Positions 60,932-64,000 of a stretch of DNA of 64,000 bases are shown piece by piece (positions within the stretch are counted from its first letter, which is position 1; the number at the start of each line of letters is the position of its first letter). A program made the translations under genes and the position numbers. The stretch lies in NCBI GenBank assembly GCA_020850995.1, contig JADZDP010000031.1, positions 1 through 64,000 on the forward strand, written 5' to 3'. The notes below the pieces were generated by a model. The model was not told the DNA's origin, searched no databases, and worked only from the letters and a program-made list of their open reading frames with translations. This stretch comes from Deltaproteobacteria bacterium. GTDB taxonomy: Bacteria; Myxococcota; UBA727; VGSZ01.

Positions 60932-62665
60932 ATGGACGCGCGCCTCTCGCAGCTCCTCGACGCGGAGGTGGAGAAGACGCGGCAGCGCTTCCTGCGCACC
61001 TTGCCGCTCGTGGCCAAGCTGCTGCTGCCCGCCGTGGCCGTCCAGCTCGTGGTCGCTCCCGGCGCCGCCATCGGCTACCTGGTGTTCGCGCTGGCCGGCA
61101 TGGCGCTTCCCCTGGTGCTCGACGACACGCGCTCGCTGCGCTTCAACCTCGTCGTGGTGGCGCTCTTGCCCATCGTGGCCGCCAGCATCGTGCAGCTCAC
61201 GCGCGGCCCCTTCGTGGCCGCGGCGTCGTTCCTGGTGCCAATCCTCTACTGCCTGGCGGTGGGCGCCATGTCCTTCCATTTGCGCCCGGGCCTGGTGCTG
61301 GTCACCGGTGCGCTGGGCGCGCTGTTCTGGCTCGCCGACTACACCTGGCTCCTGCGCCCGAACCTCGACCCGGCGCTGCTCGCCGGCGCGCCCCTCGATT
61401 GGTCCTCGCAGATCACGCGCGTGATCTTCATGCTCGCCTTCACCGGCGCGGTGGCGCGCGCGGTGAGCGTGGTGAAGGTGATGTTCTTCCAGGCGGCCGC
61501 CGCGGCGCGCGCGCAAGACCTGTTCGCCAAGTACCGCCTCGAGCGCGTGCTCGGCGAGGGCGGCATGGGCCGCGTGTGGGCGGCCACCTACTGCCCCGAG
61601 GGCGGCTTCGTGCGCCCCGTGGCCGTGAAGCTCATCCACGATCACCTCGCCAAGCAGCCCGCCTTCGTCGACGCATTTCGCCGCGAGGCCGAGGTGTCGG
61701 CGCTGCTCTTGCACAAGAACATCGTGCAGGTGCTCGACTTCGGCCGCGAGGGCGAGCGCTGGTTCTTGTGCATGGAGCTGGTTGACGGCGTCACGCTGTC
61801 GGCGCTGCTGCGACGCGCGCGGCGCGCGCGCCGTCAGTTGCCACCCGCGGTGGCGCTCTACCTGGCGCGCGAGATCGTCGAGGCCATCGGCTACGCGCAC
61901 GTCGACGCCACCGATGTGCGCGGGCGCCCGCTGCGCCTGGTGCACCGCGACCTCGCGCCCGCCAACGTGCTGGTGTCGCGCGCCGGTCAGGTCAAGGTCA
62001 CCGACTTCGGCGTCGCCCTGGCGCGCAACCTGCGCGAGAGCACCGGGAGCGCGAGCGGGGGCGGCAGCGCGGGCGGCTTCACCGGCGTAGTCGGTCACCT
62101 CGGCTACATGTCGCCCGAGCAGGCGCGAGGCGAGCGCCCCGACGCGCGCGCCGACCTGTACGCGGTCGGCGTGATGCTGTGGGAGATGCTGGCCGGGCGG
62201 CGGCTGTTCGCCGGCAGAGGCACGAGCTTCCTCGCCGACGCGGGCGCTGCCGCCGTGGTGCCCTCGCTGCGCACGGTGCGCCCAGAGCTTGAGCGCGGCC
62301 CCTACGACGCCATCATTGAGCGCGCCACCGCCGGCGACCGCACCGCGCGCTACGCGTCGGCGCGCGAGCTCGGACGCGCACTGTGCGCGGCGCTCGACGA
62401 GCTCGGCTGGCCCGATGAGCGCGACCTCGCGTCGTTGGTTCGTGAATGCGTCGACGTCCAAGACGTCCACGACGCCCGTGACGCGCAGGATGCCCGCGAC
62501 CGGCACGAGCCACCAGAGGCGCTCGAGACCACCATCGAGGAGGGCAGCAGCGACAGCGCCACCCCCGATGACATCGAGGACCTCCCCACGGCGCTGCAGG
62601 GCGCCGGCCGCAGGGCGCGCGGCGACACTACCGTGGGAGGCGCGGTATACCGGGAGTGTGGTTGA
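60932..62665 (+). CDS. Ser/Thr protein kinase with N-terminal membrane domain
   Basis: 577 aa. Residues about 20-180 form five or six membrane helices, and the kinase lies C-terminal to them, which is the reverse of the usual receptor order. The kinase shows GEGGMGRVW, VAVKLIHDHL (catalytic Lys), HRDLAPANVLV (HRD plus an Ala at the usual Lys of HRDLKP), TDFGVALA and MSPEQARGE. The tail is acidic with repeated Val/Asp/Ala (DVQDVHDARDAQDARD). ATG 60932 is chosen; an earlier start at 60809 would add an unstructured Arg/Gly stretch. HRDLAP-type kinases are common in Myxococcota. The following kinase gene begins within its last codons. Confidence 0.85.
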   Translation: MDARLSQLLDAEVEKTRQRFLRTLPLVAKLLLPAVAVQLVVAPGAAIGYLVFALAGMALPLVLDDTRSLRFNLVVVALLPIVAASIVQLTRGPFVAAASFLVPILYCLAVGAMSFHLRPGLVLVTGALGALFWLADYTWLLRPNLDPALLAGAPLDWSSQITRVIFMLAFTGAVARAVSVVKVMFFQAAAAARAQDLFAKYRLERVLGEGGMGRVWAATYCPEGGFVRPVAVKLIHDHLAKQPAFVDAFRREAEVSALLLHKNIVQVLDFGREGERWFLCMELVDGVTLSALLRRARRARRQLPPAVALYLAREIVEAIGYAHVDATDVRGRPLRLVHRDLAPANVLVSRAGQVKVTDFGVALARNLRESTGSASGGGSAGGFTGVVGHLGYMSPEQARGERPDARADLYAVGVMLWEMLAGRRLFAGRGTSFLADAGAAAVVPSLRTVRPELERGPYDAIIERATAGDRTARYASARELGRALCAALDELGWPDERDLASLVRECVDVQDVHDARDAQDARDRHEPPEALETTIEEGSSDSATPDDIEDLPTALQGAGRRARGDTTVGGAVYRECG

Positions 62666-64000
62666 GCCGCTGATCCTGCTCGATCGTTACGAGGTCATCC
62701 GCCGCCTGGCCATCGGCGGCATGGGTGAGATCTTCCTCGCGCGTCAGCGCATGGGCCAACAGGGCAAGGGCATCTCGCGCCTGGCCATCGTCAAGACGCT
62801 GCGCCCGGAGCTGGCCGACGACAACGAGTCGCTCGAGCAGTTCCTCGACGAGGCGCGCGTGGCCGCGCAGCTCAGCCACCCGAACGTCGTGCAGATCTTC
62901 GAGGTCGGGCTGGTGCGTGGCGTGCACTTCATCGCCATGGAGTACATCGGCGGCATCGACCTGGCGGCGCTGCGTCGCGCGGGTGCCAAGAGCGGCATGC
63001 GCATCACGCCGCGCGTGGCCGCCGCGCTCATCCGCGACGCAGCGCTGGGGCTCGACTACGCGCACCACGCCGTCGACGAGACCGGGCGCTCACTCTCCAT
63101 CGTGCATCGCGACGTCAGCCCGCACAACATCATGGTGCGCGCCGACGGTCTGGTGAAGGTCGTCGACTTCGGGGTCGCGCTGGCGTCGAACCAGCACCAC
63201 GAGACCCAGGGCGACAAGCTCAAGGGCAAGATCCGCTACATGTCGCCCGAGCAACTGCTGGGCGAAGACCTCGACGGACGCAGCGACCTGTTCTCGCTCG
63301 GCATCGTGCTGTGGGAGCTGTTGGCTGGCCGCACCATGTTCCAAAACGGCGCCAACCCCATCGACGTGTTCCAACGCATCCTGGCCGGCGACTTCGCCAA
63401 GCCCTCCGTGCACCAGCCCGATGTGCCACCCGTCCTCGACGAGGTGGTGGCGCGCGCGCTGCGGATCAAACGCGAGGAGCGCTTCGCGCGGGGCACCGAG
63501 CTGGCCGCGGCGCTGCGCTCGTTCCTCGACGGCGGCGGCCCCGTGGAGGGCGAGGTGCGCGAGCTGGTCGAGGCCACCGCCGGCCAGCACATCGCCGAGC
63601 GCGTGCGCGACCTGACGCCGCGCGCGGTGTCGATCTACGGCATCGGTGACACCGGCGAGGGACGCGCGCTCGGCGACGAGCTCACGGCGGCGGGCCGCAG
63701 CGACGACGGCGGCACGGGCACCATCGACAGCGCCGCCGCGACCCGCCTGGTGCGCCCGTCGTCGCTCGTGGAAGATCTCGACTCGTCGGCGCTCGAGCCC
63801 AGCGATGGCGGCGCGCTGCTCGACGCGGCCGAGCTCTCCGGCGTGCTGCACGGCGATCGACGCTTCATCTCGGTGCTGGTGGGTCTGTTGCCCGGCTGGG
63901 GTGCGCTCGCCGGCCGCATCTCCAACGTGCCCATGGGCGCCTTCGCCATCAACCGCCTGAAGAACCTGTTCTTCCGCGAGCTCGAGGCCATGGCGAAGCA
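62658..64000 (+). CDS. Ser/Thr protein kinase (C-terminus off window)
   Basis: At least 447 residues visible. GTG 62658 overlaps the stop of the upstream kinase by 8 nt. The motifs are IGGMGEIFLARQ, IVKTLRPEL (catalytic Lys), IVHRDVSPHNIMV, VDFGVALA, RYMSPEQLLGEDLDGRSDLFSLG. HRDVSP, not HRDLKP, again marks the myxobacterial-type group. No membrane segment precedes the kinase domain. After it, residues about 300-447 form a non-kinase extension (ISVLVGLLPGWGALAGRIS) that runs past the window edge. Possible paired kinases in one signalling cascade. Confidence 0.88.
   Translation, partial: MVEPLILLDRYEVIRRLAIGGMGEIFLARQRMGQQGKGISRLAIVKTLRPELADDNESLEQFLDEARVAAQLSHPNVVQIFEVGLVRGVHFIAMEYIGGIDLAALRRAGAKSGMRITPRVAAALIRDAALGLDYAHHAVDETGRSLSIVHRDVSPHNIMVRADGLVKVVDFGVALASNQHHETQGDKLKGKIRYMSPEQLLGEDLDGRSDLFSLGIVLWELLAGRTMFQNGANPIDVFQRILAGDFAKPSVHQPDVPPVLDEVVARALRIKREERFARGTELAAALRSFLDGGGPVEGEVRELVEATAGQHIAERVRDLTPRAVSIYGIGDTGEGRALGDELTAAGRSDDGGTGTIDSAAATRLVRPSSLVEDLDSSALEPSDGGALLDAAELSGVLHGDRRFISVLVGLLPGWGALAGRISNVPMGAFAINRLKNLFFRELEAMAK

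Overview
The window is high-GC DNA, densely coded on both strands, and looks like a Myxococcota-type (former deltaproteobacterial) chromosome. The pointers are lipoproteins and surface proteins with long Gly-Glu linkers, a MYXO-CTERM-like C-terminal anchor, Cys-rich repeat lipoproteins, Ser/Thr kinases with an N-terminal membrane domain, and a microcompartment shell that resembles, from memory, the Haliangium ochraceum shell. No rRNA, insertion sequence, prophage, plasmid gene or CRISPR array was seen. There is one tRNA, Leu(UAG).

Layout. 1-5.4 kb: miaB (cut by the left edge), two small membrane or exported proteins, a stand-alone 5'-3' exonuclease and PrkA. 5.5-11.4 kb: a voltage-sensor-only membrane protein coupled to a DUF3592-like protein, a secreted S41-like protease coupled to a lipoprotein, an MBL-fold hydrolase, and two small exported Lys/Ala-rich proteins. 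11.7-18 kb: tRNA-Leu, trigger factor, a hypothetical protein and two large lipoproteins. 18-22.4 kb: a P1-family autoproteolytic aminopeptidase coupled to a double ATP-grasp (D-Ala-D-Ala ligase-like) protein, then an RlmM-like methyltransferase. 22.4-29.3 kb: surface proteins with Gly-Glu linkers, a lysoplasmalogenase, a DUF420/TlpA-like group and ClpP. 29.3-37.6 kb: two blocks of a bacterial microcompartment, separated by about 4.2 kb. 37.7-46 kb: a zinc-ribbon protein, DUF1684, an orphan methyltransferase fold, a ThrE exporter and a LemA/TPM operon. 46.1-58.4 kb: a giant type I fatty acid synthase with AcpS and a TetR regulator, opposite an amidase. 58.5-64 kb: a rhodanese-like exported protein, Amt/PII and two Ser/Thr kinases, the last cut by the right edge.

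Three systems stand out. First, tetR-fas-acpS encodes a 3151-residue synthase with the AT-ER-DH-MPT-ACP-KR-KS order of actinobacterial FAS-I. It is translationally linked to its phosphopantetheinyl transferase and lies opposite an FAAH-like amidase across a spacer holding two TetR-type operators. Second, the microcompartment has BMC-T, BMC-H, BMC-P and a CoA-acylating aldehyde dehydrogenase with an encapsulation-type N-terminus, plus a second BMC-T coupled to a soluble pyrophosphatase. No signature enzyme is in view, so the substrate is unknown. Third, the double ATP-grasp/P1 aminopeptidase pair looks like a peptide-forming and peptide-cleaving couple of unknown product.

Family calls rest on reading motifs by eye. 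No alignment or database search was run.
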